This document shows positions 1-14,292 of a stretch of 64,000 bases of DNA, piece after piece. This DNA comes from Straminergon stramineum. Lineage: Eukaryota; Streptophyta; Bryopsida; Hypnales; Calliergonaceae. The first letter of the stretch is position 1. Every line of letters starts with the position of its first letter. The translations under genes were made by a program, and so were the position numbers. The stretch is from the NCBI GenBank assembly GCA_963920665.1, contig OY987272.1, positions 15,071,001-15,135,000 of the forward strand. The letters are read 5' to 3'. The notes beneath the pieces are model-generated. The model saw nothing but the letters and a program-made list of their open reading frames with translations, was not told the DNA's origin and did not search any database.

Positions 1-2292
1 TAGGGTTGTTTTATCCTTTGTTTTATCCACTTATATCCAAGGGAATGAAAAATGGAGTGTAATTTTAACCTCATAGATTTTAAAGAATAATTTGAAATAT
101 AATTAACTTGAAGATAAAATGTCCTCCACCCCACCCCATAGTTACCCACATCTCCATAGGTCCATACTCCCAAGATTCTTCCCACAAAAGGAAATTATAA
201 CATCTTTAATGGATGAGCTTGGAATAAAAAGACCACACATTTCATAAGGGATATAATCTTGGGTTTGGCACTAGCAATCATTTAGAAACAATGTGTGATA
301 AAATATAGGGTATTGTTTATTAGTTGGAGTTAAAATTTTGAAAAAATGTAGAAATAAATTAGGGATCACAAAAAGAAAAAGGGGTGTTATAAAATAAATA
401 GGGTCATTATAATTTAAGGTTTTTAATTTTTTTTAGATTAAAATATAGGGTTTTGGAGGGAATAAAGGTGTATGAATGTAGATGAAACCTTCACTTTTGT
501 CTATTAGTTGGATGAACTAATGAATGAATAAGAGATGGAGGTACATAATTGCTTTCAAGTGGACACTAAATGTAAAGCCTTTGGATGCTATTTGCTTGCA
601 ATCACTATGTTTAGTGTAATTTAATATAAACCAGCTGGTCCTTTGGATTTTCATTGGTTTAAATCAATAGCTTAATTTTAATTCAATTCAATTGCTTTGA
701 ATGTGCTAGTAGGTGACTGCTGCCAGTTCTTTGTTGTCATTTATGTTAGCTCTGAGTGAGTTCTACAAAATTCTTATCCCCCCACCCCCATTTTTTATTG
801 CATTCAAACTTGCATCTGAATGCCAATTCTATGGATTGGCCATTCGTATGAGCTAGGTGTACGTTGCACAATGTTCTTACTCCAATTTTTTGGGGGCATT
901 TAGATTTGCAATTGAATGCGAGTTCTCTTGTGCCAAATCTACATGTACATGAACACAAAACCTTATCTTTTCCAATCACTTTTGTTGTCCAATTATAGTA
1001 CTCTCCAATTTTGTTCCTCTAGTTTTTAATGGATGATAATATGTATATCTGAATGGAAAATATATGTCCAATGTCCTTAATTTGAAGGGTGCCGATGACA
1101 TGGAGGTGACTTCATTGAACAACAATTTTGTATTTAGGTGGATTTAGGGGCTTTCATTCTTGCATTCTTCAATTTATTTTTTGGTAGGGGGGCCGGGGTT
1201 GTAAACAGAGTACTTAGTTGCAATTTTGGTTGTACTTTAGGGCAGTTATTCATGATAGGTTTATAGGAGGATATATTAAATGCTTCTATTGAAATTTTGA
1301 TGTTCTACAACTTTTGATTGTAAATGCAGGAAGTATTGTAAATGCATGGAGTGATTCAATTGAAGTATGTGTTTTGTAACACACAAACAACTTGTATTAT
1401 TTGGGTGAATTCAACTCTTGTTCATTAAGGAAGTTCTGCACTTGTAGTTTTTTTCTTGTTTGCTTTGGTAGTTTACTTCCTCGTAGTGTTAGAATAGCCA
1501 AAAGTTTTGACTTGTTGAAACTTTGGACTTATGATTGCTTCATTTACTAAAACTCGTAGAGTTCTACACTTGTATTCCAGTTCAACACTTGTATTTTAGT
1601 TCTACTTTTGTATTTCAATCCTACCCTTTTTTTTGTCACTTTTGCACTTGCTAAAATTATGCCATTTCATTGTGATTGCTTGCATGTCAATGGAATTCCA
1701 CATGTGAATGCTTCTTTTCTTCTTCTTCTTTGTACTTTATGGATTCAATTATTTTTGTGAAGGAATAACATACACTATTATGAAATATCTCTTGTCTTGC
1801 AAAGTAATGAAATGCAAAAAAGTATTTTATAAAAAATTTACAAGTAAAATAGGGTACTAAAAAATTTGCAAGCTTTTCATTTCAATGAAACATGGGGTAC
1901 TAAGAAATGGACAAATTCTTCTTTTTATTCTAATGAAAGGATCTATTTAATACTCAAATTTAGAAATAATCCCCCCTTTTTATTGCATGATTATCTTGGG
2001 TGTATGCAAAAAAACATAGTAAGTGCTAGCCCCAAGGATATAAATGCCCTCACTATTTCTTGCCAATATTTATTGGACTATTCAAATCTCAAAAGTAAAA
2101 TTTATATTTATGGATATAAGGTCATATTTCATTTAATATCTAAATTCATTCAATAGGATCTCCATCTAACTATACATAGAGTGAAGTTGCTTGTGGAACA
2201 CAATATGTCCAAATTCCATAGAAAACTTCTATTTTCTCAATTAGCTAAGAATTGATTACATAAACACTTAATGAACTTACTCCCTTCTTTGG
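1..2292. other. AT-rich intergenic DNA, no gene seen
   Basis: Short T- and A-runs, and a worn GTTCTACACTTGTATT(C/T) direct repeat near 1560-1620. Nothing else could be supported. Confidence 0.6.
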
Positions 2293-3248
2293 ATAAGCCT
2301 CTAAATGTATTTGACTATGTTTTACCAAAAATGCTCCAAAATTGTCATTTCTAGTACAAGTACCAAATTTAAAAAAAAAAAATTTTGGACAAATATAATC
2401 ATAAGATCTTGTATGAAGCTAGTTTGGAAAGGTGTGGAAAAAATTTCAGGAATTTCCACCGTGTGGATTGCAAGATATTAACATTTGAAGTGACAGAAAG
2501 CCTTTTTTTGGCCTTGCAAAAACCCAGGCAGCTGCACTTCACAAGGTCAGATCATTATGAAAAAATGTCCTAAATGGTTGTAACTCTTTGGATTAATTCT
2601 TCAAGTCATGTTGGCTACATTCTTGAAAAAATTTAGATCATTTGGAATTGTACAACATATAGGAAAAAATTAGTAAGTAGCAAGAAGTAGAGAATGATGC
2701 GGAACACTAAATTGTTAATCATTTATTTATGGAATTGAAAAATTCCAATCCCAATGGTGATAATGTTGTAATAAACAATCTACACCTCATGCTTTTATTT
2801 TTTCCAAAAATATTGAAAATTCAGTTAAATAAAGGTCTTCAAAGTTTATTTTAGAGTAGAGATTCCATTACTACCCACGAAGGCACAAACTACCCACAAC
2901 TAAAACTCTTCATAACTTTCATCTCGTAAATCAAAATGGAATGATTCAAAGCTTTTCAAGTATATATAAATCTAGAAAACCAATTTCAAATTTTTATTTT
3001 TAAAAGAAGTAATTTTTTAAGAATTTTTTTTGTTGCCCGGGTTGCCCGCCAAGCAATGAAAACTACATATCATACAATAAATTTTTAACCATGTATTCAA
3101 AAGTAATGAAAATTGTTGGGCCTTGAAATTACTCCTAGGGCGCATATTGTGTAAAAATTTCAAAGAAAAAAATAAAAATTTCATTCATAGAGAGCTGTCC
3201 CAAATCACCATGTTGCCAAAAAACACAGTTTGGTCCTTTAGGGGTTAA
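2293..3248. mobile_element. Long TTAA-bounded non-coding element, copy A
   Basis: About 956 bases. The right end reads GGTCCTTTAGGGGTTAA; the left end is decayed (ATAAGCCTCTAAATG). It aligns along its whole length, in the same orientation, with 48801-49717: for example GACTATGTTTTACCAAAAATG, then AGGTGTGGAAAAA, TTTCCACC, GCACTTCACAA and ACAACATATAGGAAAAA (quoted in pieces). No coding capacity is seen. Confidence 0.75.
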
Positions 3249-5713
3249 TCAAAAGAAGGTATCATCTTTTGAGGGATACCTAGGAGTTGTTAAGTTACAA
3301 CTCAAGCTATAGATTTTCAAGAACATATATAGTAGCATAAAATTTAGACATTATGGTTGGTGCTTGTAGAACTACAGATACCCCCATCCCTCTCAATACT
3401 TCTAAACAAATTCAAATTATTACACTCAATAATTCAAAGCTTGTTAACAATATAAAGAGTATAGCAAGAAAATACTATAAATTTTACTCAATAAAAGAAA
3501 ACTAAAAAATAATCACACCTTCCCCCTTCTCTCTCAACTAGTCAACTTTACACAAATATATCCATCTATTAAAACTTCAAAACGATGTTACAAAGATATG
3601 CTATTAGGTTTGGAATAGCATGTGGCCTTTGATATAGAATTGCTTTGTATATAATCTTATATAACCTAAAGAATTATAAACCTACCCTCAAAACTCCCTT
3701 TTTCCTAAATCCCTATCTACAATTTCTAATATGCCCTAGAAATTGCTGTAGCTGACTTTGATCTAGCATCAATGGTGGACATTATCTCCAAACAACTTGA
3801 AACTTTTCCACATTGTAGATCAACTTTCTAACTATTTGTATACCTAATTTTAAGCCAAACTAAGATAATGTACAACTTTCCTCACTCTAATTTGCTTAGT
3901 CACGATTATTCCCACCTAGTTGCATTTTTGTGAATTGCTCATAGATTCCAAGTCCATAGAAGTCAAGCTTTTTATACAAGATAGAAAATTAATGAATAAA
4001 ATTACCCTCTAAATTTCATATCCATAACAAAAAAAACACAATAATATCCAAGCTCTTCAATGCATCCTACTGGGTAACCTTAAATTTCAAATACCTTCAC
4101 TTTGTAGCCTCATATATCCTTTTTCATAATAGATCTAGATCTTAAACTTGGCATTATAGTAGATTAACTTTCCAAAAGCTCAGATCCAAAATCTTAGCTT
4201 GATCCAATACTTTATCAAAACACAATACAAACCCCTTCACATGAATGCCTCTTTCAATATAAAATCCAAGAACAAATACATAGTTTGCACCCCAAGCGCC
4301 TCCCACATCTCCCAACCACAAAAAAACAAGAGAGAAAAGAGAACTACCCCCTCCTCTTAGAAGCTACTACGACCCTTGGCGGCTAGCCGTTGGCTAACCC
4401 GAACTTTACCTTCTAACCCTAGTATCAACTTCTAACCAACTGGTTATCAACTGACAACTAACAAGGTAAACTAGCAACAAATCTCTCAACACTAAACATT
4501 CCCTTTTAACAATCAATGATGCTTATTTCAAGTAGTAGATGGCCCACATCACAACAACGCATGGTCAAATATTTTATTAAAAAGACCTTCATTCTTCCCT
4601 TTAACATTATATCTTAGATATCACCTTATAGATAGTGTAGAGTCTCTCCTTTCATTAGAGTGTGTATTGGGTTGGTGTCACTCAAGGTTTGAAGTGGAAC
4701 TTAAAATGAGTATACTCTTAATTTTTACCAACCTAAATAAAACAGTTGGAGTTATCCATCTTTTCTAGAATAAATCTTAACTGAATTTTGTTGTAGAAGT
4801 CCACTTTTCAAAGATGCACCCTCCAATGAAGAGGGCCCCCTCCAACATTGGTAGAGAGAGTTAGAATAGGGACTCACAAAAAAAACCATTTCCCCATTTT
4901 ATTGAAGAAACACACTTGAAATGAAATGAATGGATTACCAAAAATCCTTTTACCAAACTTGATAAAGATTCTTGTACTTACCCTTTGGAATGAGTAAGGT
5001 TCCCCATGTTGTGCAAATATAGTCCCCAACTTGCTTAACTTCATAATAACTACTATGACTCCCCTAATAATTAAACCTATAAAGAATCACTGTAGAAATT
5101 GCCAAAAACTGGACAATGGATGATCACTGTAGAATGCATCTATTGGTCCCTAATGAAGATCATTTTTGGTAAAATACCTTAGAAATAGATCTTGTCTTTC
5201 TAGGCTTAAATTTTGTGTGAATTCACTTCATTACAAGTTAATAAAATAGTGGTTGCATTTGCAATGGCTAGAAATTTAAAAAAAAAACTATTTAAAATTG
5301 ACTACAAACACATACACTCCATGTTCTATTATTTACATTATGATGATGGCTCACAATAGAAAATACAAGATCCTATCAAATTTCTTGAAAAATGAAGTTG
5401 AAAAAAATGCAATACTCACACTCTAATTTCTCAATATATATAAATGATTAGAAAATCAAAATATTGACAACAAATTATTTATCCAATTCATTCTGGGACA
5501 ACAAAAATATATTTGATGCTCAAATTACATACCTTTTAAAATTCAAATATGCCCAATACATGGATTAGGCACAAAACCACTTATTATAGCCAACTATATA
5601 TCTAAGCACCATATGTTCACTCTACAATCTAAACCAAAGAGATACATGGATACATGTATAACTTTGGTGTATTGAACTATATATTAAAGCACTCTGTGTC
5701 TAAATCTATAATA
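3249..5713. other. AT-rich intergenic DNA, no gene seen
   Basis: No coding stretch or clear repeat boundary was found. A slightly GC-richer patch with GGCGGCTAGCCGTTGGCTAA lies near 4379. Confidence 0.6.
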
Positions 5714-6480
5714 AGGGCCTCTTCACACTATGGCTATCCAAGTTGTGAGGCCATGGGATTGAGTGGCCAAACTTTGGTGAAAGTCTAAAGAAATGGGAAA
5801 TAAATAGGCCCCAAAAAATAGGAATTGGAGCCTTCAACTAGCCATAGTATGAAGCCTCCAAAGGCCAAGGCCAAGCCCAAAGTCCAAAACTATACCATTT
5901 GTTCAACTTCTATCATTCTTTCTCTACATTAATCCATCCAATTTCTGAAATTTTCTATGAAACCTCACACTATTTGTCAATTTTTTCAAGCAAAAGGTAA
6001 AAGAATATGAGAAAGGTTTTGAAAAAATAGCTTTGAAAAACAATCACAACACATGCTTTCATCATCAAACAAGGAATATAAAGGGTATACATGGAATAAG
6101 AAGGTATATATAAAATAAGGTCATTGAGGGGAAGTAGGTTCATTGAATGCAAAGACTCCCCATTGTGATGGTGGAGACTAGGATTCAAACCCCAATGGTG
6201 GCCAAATAACAAATAATAAATGTAGGTTTTATTTATTTATTTTTAATTTGACGAACTCTCGATCAAAGTTTAGGTTGGCCATAAATGGAGATCCAAACTC
6301 AGATCAAGCGTTTGTTGCCATGTAAGCATTTGGTTGTCATGTAGGTTGCTACAAAGGTGACGGACTATGGATTGTGCCACCTTTTGTGAAGGGCGGAGAG
6401 GCCAAAATCTTGGGCTTCTAAAATTGGATTGGCTAAAATTGATGGACTCTTGACCTTATGCCATAGTGTGAAGTGGCCCT
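5714..6480. mobile_element. TIR element of about 767 bases
   Basis: Inverted ends AGGGCCTCTTCACACTATGG and CCATAGTGTGAAGTGGCCCT match at 19 of 20 positions. A worn extra copy of the end (GCCATAGTATGAAG) lies at 5842-5855. No coding capacity. Confidence 0.7.
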
Positions 6481-6769
6481 AAATTAGTATAAGAAATTCA
6501 AAAGCTATTAATTCAAGTGAGGAAGTGAAGAAGACCACTCGGTTAGTTTTTGAAACAAATCACATGAATTCCATTGCAAAGGTGCAAAATAAGACCAGTT
6601 GGTTCAACTGAGAAAGGGGCTTGACCACCAACCTGATGAAGTGGTGGATGAAGTGAATGAAACCCTAGGGAGGTGATGGAATCTGTCCACAAGCTCAAAA
6701 GGTGGTGCATGCGCCATTCCGAGACACTTGGTTCCTTGCCTTGAGACAAGAAGTTAGTGCTTATAGTTG

Positions 6770-7245
6770 TTTGTTATTATTGTGTTGCATTGGAAGAAAT
6801 GGGAGAGAGTAGAGTTTAGGAAGGAATGGAATTCCGAGCGGGAGAGTAAGGCTGTGGATGGCTTAGTTTGGAGGGAGTGTTTCCAACATTTCTTTGTAGA
6901 TGGAGTGATGTTGGGGGAGTCCAACGCATTGAAGTCGCAAAGGGAGTCCGATTTGGAGTCAAAAAAAGCGTGGTTAGATTTTTTGACACAAGTGTGTTCT
7001 GGTGGAATCTGTTGTTGCTTATCGCATTGCTTGTGTTCATCCCTACAACTACATGTTGTTTCCTTGATTTTGTTGAACAATAGAGGTCATTCCAATGGGA
7101 GTGCTTTGAGCATGATAAGTTGTGGATAGAGAGCTTGGAACTTAAAGCGAGAGCATGGTTGAACGAAGAGGATGGAATGCCAAGAGAAATTCTTTCAATT
7201 GAGAGTCGTTTCAACAAGAGCAATGTAGAATGCATATGAGTTGAA
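6770..7245 (+). pseudogene. Decayed coding relic
   Basis: The plus strand reads as protein with normal composition (WKKWERVEFRKEW.., then WRECFQHFFVDG, then after a frame change WWNLLLLIALLVFIP, a likely membrane segment, and LNEEDGMPREILSIESRF). One frameshift and stops interrupt it. Family unknown. It may belong to the same former gene or element as 8195-9510. Confidence 0.4.
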
Positions 7246-8194
7246 CCAATTCCAACAAGTAGCCATGTTTGGATGGAATTAGATGTCATTTGTTGCATTG
7301 TTCATATTTGACTCTATATCTGCATGTTGGTTTTCCCAACTATGCTCTGCGATAGATGTTCTTCCAAATAGTTATCCTTTGAGCATGATTTCCCTTTTGG
7401 GGGTCCTATCAAATAGATGCTAGCCATTGAGTTTGAAATGCTAGCTTTAAACAAGAAGGAAATGTTGTACTTGATTGTTTGACATGAAGATGAGGCCTTG
7501 GTCTGATGCAGTTTGTGTTATATTGCTTTGAAGCTCATGAGATTGTAAGTCAATGATCCCGAAACACTTAAAGCCAAGAATGGGTAGGAGAGACACTTGA
7601 AGCAAGAACCACTTGGAATTGGGCTTTGACGAGAGTGAAAGGAAGCTAAAAGTAGAGGGCCAACAAGTTATGTTGTGAGAACCCTAAACCAAGGTTGTCT
7701 ATCTCGACCTATCGTTGGCTTTTCCCACCAAAATGTCTGTCAACGTTGATCAAGACATGTCTATCAGTGTTCAGATCATGTTAGCTATATTTTTTTATTA
7801 AATTTTTTTTTCAACAATTTGTTCATTGATTTGGATGACTTATCCATCTTGGTGAAGGATAGGCCATCCAATCGACAAATAGACAGTCTCCATTGACAAA
7901 TAAACCGTTTCAATGGATAATCCGTCTATATCAAAGGACATGCCGTCTTAGTCTTAGAATATATATTCCGTCGAAAAAATTCTTAAGATCCTGATTGAGG
8001 CCAGGTTGAATCTTGATGTTTTGTCGATTAGTAGTCTATTGGGTTGACGACCCTGCCCTAAACCCTTGTGTTGTCTTTTTGATGATGACTCAGATCTATT
8101 TCCTCTTGATCAACTTCCCAATTGTGGATTGCCAGGAACCATGAAGTGGTTGTAATATGGTAAGATGCTTGTGAGCTTTGCATTGCGAAGGTCC

Positions 8195-9510
8195 TTAAAG
8201 TATGTCCAATTGTGAGTTGTGGGGAACTATATATGATTGTGGAATATCTTGCATTTTAAAATGCCATGGAGTGTCCTCGCAATCACTAATGCTAGTCTCC
8301 TTGTGCAATTCCAATGAATAGCTAATAGCAAATCCAGAGAAGGTGGAAGAAAAGGTGGGTTTGGGGTATGAGCTATGTATAGACCGCTTCAAGTGTCATG
8401 TTGAACATGTCCTACTTAGGATGTAGGAGATGGCGAAGACACCTATCTAGGGGATACCCCCCTTGATTTCCGAAAATGGTTGTATCCTTGCAAGGGTCTC
8501 TTGATGGAGATGAGGATATGGGATTATATAATGCATCATTGGGTGACGACATCTTTTAGAGAGACATCGTTTACACTTTCGTGAGTTCAACTTCAAGGCA
8601 GCTTTGGCAATTCTTCATAGATGTAGGGGGTTTCCATTGCAAGTCATACTACAACTTCTCACCACCTTATATGGTCTACGTGACATGCAATTTGTGAAGA
8701 CATTGGACCTCATGTTGAAGCCATTGAAGCAGACTTGGACAACTATTTTTCCTTGGAGCAAAGAGGTGCATTAGTACGTGGATAAGCAAATGTGGGAGTT
8801 GACAAGAGCCACTAAATCATGGGACTCCTAGTCTTCTTTTGTAAACATTTATATCTAGTACTTCAAGGAGCATCCCATAGAGTTGTCGATGTCCACATTT
8901 TGCATGGCGCTAATGACAATGGAGGGACACCATATGGATTGTAGTGCATTTGTATTGAGAGATGTTCAAAGCGAAGCATGATGTCGTGGTGAACCCATGC
9001 AAATGCTTTGCCAGATACTGTCTTGATGATTGATGTTATCCAATGGGTTGTCATGCTCAACTTTGTAATGCCGCTGGTGGCATGTTTCAAACTTGATGGA
9101 CCGTTTGAATTCGGTGGAATATTGCAGCTTGAGTGTGAAGTAGATGTACCTCACTTGAAGCATACCGATTTGAGTCTGACATAAGCATCCAAGTAGATGG
9201 GATTGTAGGACACTCGAGGGGGAGGTCCCTTCTCCATTAAGAAGGCCAAGACGAAGAGCTTCCTCGGATAGGTGGTGGATCCCATAGTGGTAGACCGGAT
9301 TGTGGTAGGGGTTATGTGGAGCCCAAATTCAGGCAGCATGATTGTAAGCACTCTTGTCGCCAAGGTTTGCAAGATAGAGTAGTTGGAGACCGATTTGTCG
9401 AAGAGACAGCATGAAGCCAAAGGGTTGTGGTGATCCCACTCTAATCTAGTGTAACAATTGGAAGCACAAAGGAAGGATTGCCAAGAGAAGGCCACCAAGT
9501 TTTATTTTAT
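8195..9510 (+). pseudogene. Decayed protein-coding relic, unknown family
   Basis: Several plus-strand stretches read as coherent protein broken by stops and frameshifts: NPEKVEEKVGLGYELCIDRF (about 8330), FKAALAILHRCRGFPLQV (about 8598), TTLYGLRDMQFVKTLDLMLK (about 8660), TIFPWSKEVH then YVDKQMWELTRATKSWDS (about 8745), MSTFCMALMTMEGHHMD (about 8890), DVIQWVVMLNFVMPLVACF (about 9033) and VVDPIVVDRIVVGVMWSP (about 9272). GC content is above the flanks. No retrotransposon motif was recognised; family unknown. Confidence 0.5.
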
Positions 9511-10689
9511 TTAGGGTCGAGGGCAGGAAACTTCAAATTTCCATTGTGAAATTGTTGAAGTTAGTGTTTCCATGATAGTGAGTTGATGTTTTTGACTTTT
9601 TGTCAAGTTAAGACATGTCTTTTGGTGGACATTGGGATTAGATAATGGAGTTCATTGGAAGGTTTCCCACCATCTTGGAAACCCAAAACTCCAAGGTCAG
9701 AAATATGAAGGGCATTCCATGCATGAGTGCTTCAAGCATTTTTATTGTGTAGTAAAATGAAAAACATGAGATTTTCTTCCTGAACTCTTGAATTGTCCAC
9801 ATGGTGACACATCGAAGCTTTTGAAGGGACGAGGAACTTTTTTCTTGTTTTCTTGCATTAGTTCATCTAGCTTCGAATCCATGTGCTTCATGATTTTTGC
9901 ACAATAGATCTTGAATTTCATGTTGTCTGTACTAAAGAATTGCCTTGAACATGTGGGAAAAAATGAAGACTAGAAAAAGAAGAGTTGCAAGAAGTCTTCA
10001 AGCAAATAGTAGCAGATGTAGGATTATGAATGGTCTAAAGAAAAATTGAATCATTGATAGCTCTGATTAGAAATGGAAGCATGTCAATGTGGACAGTGAC
10101 TTGGTTGTAGCAAGTTTCTCATGAATGCCGCGCATTGATTTGCTTGAAAAATTGCAAAGATGAAGTTTTGAAATGGATCCTAGGTACGTTCTTTTCTTGA
10201 GGAAATGCCTTGATTGCCTGAAAAACAAGAGTCTACATAACTTCCACGTAACAAACCTGAAAGAGTTGAAGCCTCCTACATAGACTACAAGTCCACAACA
10301 TGTTTCATGAAATTAGATTTGAGAACCAAAACCAATTTCGGTTTCATCAAATCAGTTTCACTTCCTTCGCTAGACTTCTTTCTAGTTAAGGCAACATTTT
10401 TTCTTTTTCAACGACCCATAGAAATAAAGATGATATTCCCATAAAGTTTCCGAGCTTACACAACTTCACAAGAAGTTCTAGAAAATGATGCCCAAGATCA
10501 ACTTATGAGGTACATGCCCAAACTACCATTCATTGATTGAGTGGATAGTCATGGTCACACAAGAGTTCAATGAATTTCTTCTTTCACCTACAACTGTCCT
10601 AAAGCTCATGTTGGTTTGTTTTGTTTCCTTATACAATCAATTACAATGATCTTACAAATTGCCTATGGCTACCATCCAAAGATCTTTAC

Positions 10690-11460
10690 ATCTACTATAG
10701 AAAAAAAATTGGAGTTGTTCATCTTGCATAATCCACACACAATTCCCATGCGAATCCAATCAAGCATACAAAATTTTAGTTTCAATTCCATTCCCGGTGA
10801 ATTTTTAAAGTCAATTTTCATGGTGCCATATAATATTTTATTGAAGACAATAGGAGGCAAATTTTTTGAATTTGATTGCATAGATATGTAGGGAACATCC
10901 AATCATATGAACATCTTTCATAATTGAAAATACCTAATCATGTAAGAAAAGTATGATCTAAGTTATGAAGAGTTCAATACGAGGTGACATATGACCCCAA
11001 TTTGTAAAATAGATATCTTTATAGTAGTTAAGTAGACTTCGACAAAGGGATTGTACCGTCATGTTCAATTGTAGGAAATTTGATACCAAGTGAGGGGAAA
11101 ATATAAGAAACTAAATATGGTAAAGAAATACCTATGACACAAAATTTGGGAATATTACAAAACATCCCAACATTGAAATTTCCATCTAAAAAGAAATTGT
11201 GAAACTTTTCTAGAGATGGATGTTGAAGGGAAGATAGGCGTATGGATGTTTCCTACATATCTATGCAACCAAATTTAAAAGAATGCATCATCCATGCTCT
11301 TCAATGAATTGTCATGTAAAACCATGAAAATTAAATAAAATAATTTGACAGAAGTGGAGTTTTGGTTTCTGGAGACCAAAAGTTGGTATGTTGCATTGGG
11401 ATTGCATAGGGATGCAATGATAGACTTCATGCTTACCAAAATATATCCATCATAATCCAT
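10690..11460. repeat. Inverted duplication of about 200-base arms
   Basis: 10867-10902 (with GATTGCATAGATATGTAGGG and AACATCC) is the inverse of 11243-11278, and similarity extends outwards through ATTTTCATGG and ATTGAAGA. The arms are about 340 bases apart. Confidence 0.65.
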
Positions 11461-14034
11461 GTTGTGCAGAATGCTTTGAATGATTCAAATTGGTAGTTTG
11501 TAAGATCATGGTACCCAACTATACAAAGAAGTTCTTGTCATCATCTCCAATTGGTAAGTTTTTAAGTTGAGGTAGCTTAGGAGGTGGTCCACTAAGCGCC
11601 AATTTGAGAGTTGTAATTGAAGTTGGGGAGGTGGAACTTATGGAACTTATTTTCATTCCAGTTTCATTGAAACAAAATTGGAATTGGCATCTAATCTAAG
11701 TTGTCTAAAATTTTTGGGAGCTCTATGGAACTAAGCTTGAGATAGTAATGAATTTTTGAAGTAGAAATGGCATAGGTTTCTGACATATGCCACTTCTTCA
11801 AATGTAAACTTGTTGTATTGATACTACTAGTACAATGAGAAAGTGATATGTGCAAATAGGGTAAATTTGAGGAGGTGGGTGATGCTAGAGCCTATGCTTT
11901 GAAAACCTCCTACCTTACTTCTTCATTAAACCATCTCATCTTGTAACTTGCTTACAACGTCAAACTTCGCTCTAAATGTTGTCTTCTATAGAAATCAATG
12001 TAAGTGGCATAAATAAACATAAATGGCATAGTTTTCTTGCTAGAACCATTTTATTGTCGACACATCAATTTCTAGCTAGAACTACCACAATGTTGGGATC
12101 TGTGCACCTCCATTCCATCGTAAATTAACTTCGAGGCTACTAACTTAATTATGTTGATATTGCCTTTCTTCCTTTCGTCTCATACCTATACCTAAGCTAC
12201 TTCAACATATGTGACATAATTGAGTTCATGAGGCAAAACCACCTATAGTTGATCACTTAAGCAATTTTGTGCATGATTTGGAGCAATATAAGGCAATGTA
12301 AATAAATTTCTATCCTCTAGAAAGATAGAAATGATGAGCATTGCAAATCTCTTGTTATTGTTTTTTTAATTCAAATTATGAAGCTTATGAGTTTAGGAAG
12401 CCCAATGAGTTGGCTAGAATCCAAAGCCAATGTCTAGATCTCTTCCAATTCCGATCATTCAAGAACTAGACTACTTTCCCACTCACTACTTCTTGTTTTC
12501 TTGCTCACTACTTTGGGACATGCGTCACGACCTAGGGAATGCTGCTACATGAGTATGGAATGTAGAGTGGGGATTTCAAGTAATTTTTTAAAATTTTAGA
12601 AAACAAAATCCCTATGAACGTGAGTATTGAGGACCTAAAAACCTTGTAAGAAATAGGTACACCAATCTAAATGGGCATGAAGTCTAAATAATTTAATTAA
12701 TATAATTTGATTCTTTCAATGTTCTCTAGCACATGCTCTATTTATATTGAACTTGTCACCCAATAAAAGTACAAAGAATAATTTAATTTGAATTAGAAAT
12801 CAATGAATTAAAAACCAACATTTGCTATAGGAATCTTCCTACAAAAACCTAAATAAATAAATTCACACGCAAGTCATGGCCTCCATTGTGCTACCTTTTG
12901 TGAGGGTTTAGACTCACTTGCCATTTTGATGAAGACTAAAATCTGGTCTACAAATATGAATGAGAGGAATAGATATATATTTGTCAATACTAAGTGCTAA
13001 TGAGATGTATAGTAACAAATATCCTTATGCATATCCTTAAGCAAGATTGTTTGTTTTCTTTTTTTATTTGTTTGTTTTGTTTGTAACAGTGAGATCTTCA
13101 AAACCATGCATTCCTTGGTCACGTTCTTGGTACAATGAGAAAGCTTTCTACAAAGAGGCAGGTGGGGGCTCTATTTCATGGTATTTTGACTTATGGGAGG
13201 AAAGATGTTGAATTTCGATGTTTTGATGAATTATGAAATTAAAAAATTATTTTTTACTTTTATTTTATTATATTGTGGCAATGGCATGAACATGGATGAA
13301 GCTACAGGAATATTTTGTGATCTAAGGGTGGTCATCAAAGTTTCTTGCAATCATTTGAGTGAAGGATTCAAAGTTTGTGTATAAACTCTACTATACATTA
13401 GTACACTTCTAAGTGATTCATCCAAAGCCATACCATATAATTTATAGAATTTACATTTTGTAATTATAGATAATCCCTTGAATCTAATAACCACAAAAAC
13501 CACATATAACACAATCTCATAAGAAATACAACAAAATTTGACTAGAAAGCCAAACCACTTCTAGTTCTTATAGTCAATACTAGGGGCATTACACATGCAT
13601 GTTCTATGACTTCCATCCATTCAAGAATTGCATGAAAAATTTAAACTAATTGAATTATTTCTTAAACAAACATGAAATAACATTAATAACATCACAATCA
13701 AATATTCAACGTACCAACTCCTTCTCAAGATAAAACTTGAGAATAACCAACCTCTACCCACATTTTAGGATCCCCTTAAATTTCATATTTATCATAAAAC
13801 ATTAATCTTCTCACTTATATTTAATCCTTCTCAATACTACAAAATATATAGAACACTTGTTTTCCATCTTTGAATTCTATGTTAGGTCTATCTAATAGGT
13901 AATAAGGTGAACAACCCATTACCACCACCTCACCCCTATGTATATTTTCCTTTTGAAATGCACCCTAGGGGTAGATGAGGGTAGAGTTGAGAAGAGTGGC
14001 GGTAATAGGTTGGTTCACCATATAGAGTCTCCTT
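11461..14034. other. AT-rich intergenic DNA, no gene seen
   Basis: No coding stretch supported; short open frames lack codon bias or homology signals. Confidence 0.6.
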
Positions 14035-14292
14035 TTTAATCCTATAAGGCTAGACTAGTCTCCGTAGAAATCATCTTTTCTAATAAAGTGTGAATCATCT
14101 ATTTCAAGAAAATCAAAAGTACTCATTTGAGGTCAAACTACTATATAAGGCCCTCCCTTTTTTGAATGAAATTCCTAGGAATGAACAATTGTACAAAATT
14201 CCAAAGATTGACAATTGCACTTTTGTCTTACATGAAATTATTTTTTGTCATCCATCAGACACTTAGTATTTGTGGCAGCATTACAAGGTTAA
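14035..14292. mobile_element. Short TTAA-bounded element (about 258 bases)
   Basis: Ends TTAATCCTATAAGG and AAGGTTAA. The interior matches the two short copies at 40.5 and 42.6 kb: GAGGTCAAACTACTATA, then AAATTCC.AGGAATGAACAATTG, and GTCATCCATCAGACACTTAG. Confidence 0.65.

Noticed and set aside
6767..7298. Overlapping open frames on both strands near 7 kb as intact genes
   Set aside because: None has both a credible start and uninterrupted coding composition; best seen as a relic with a frameshift.
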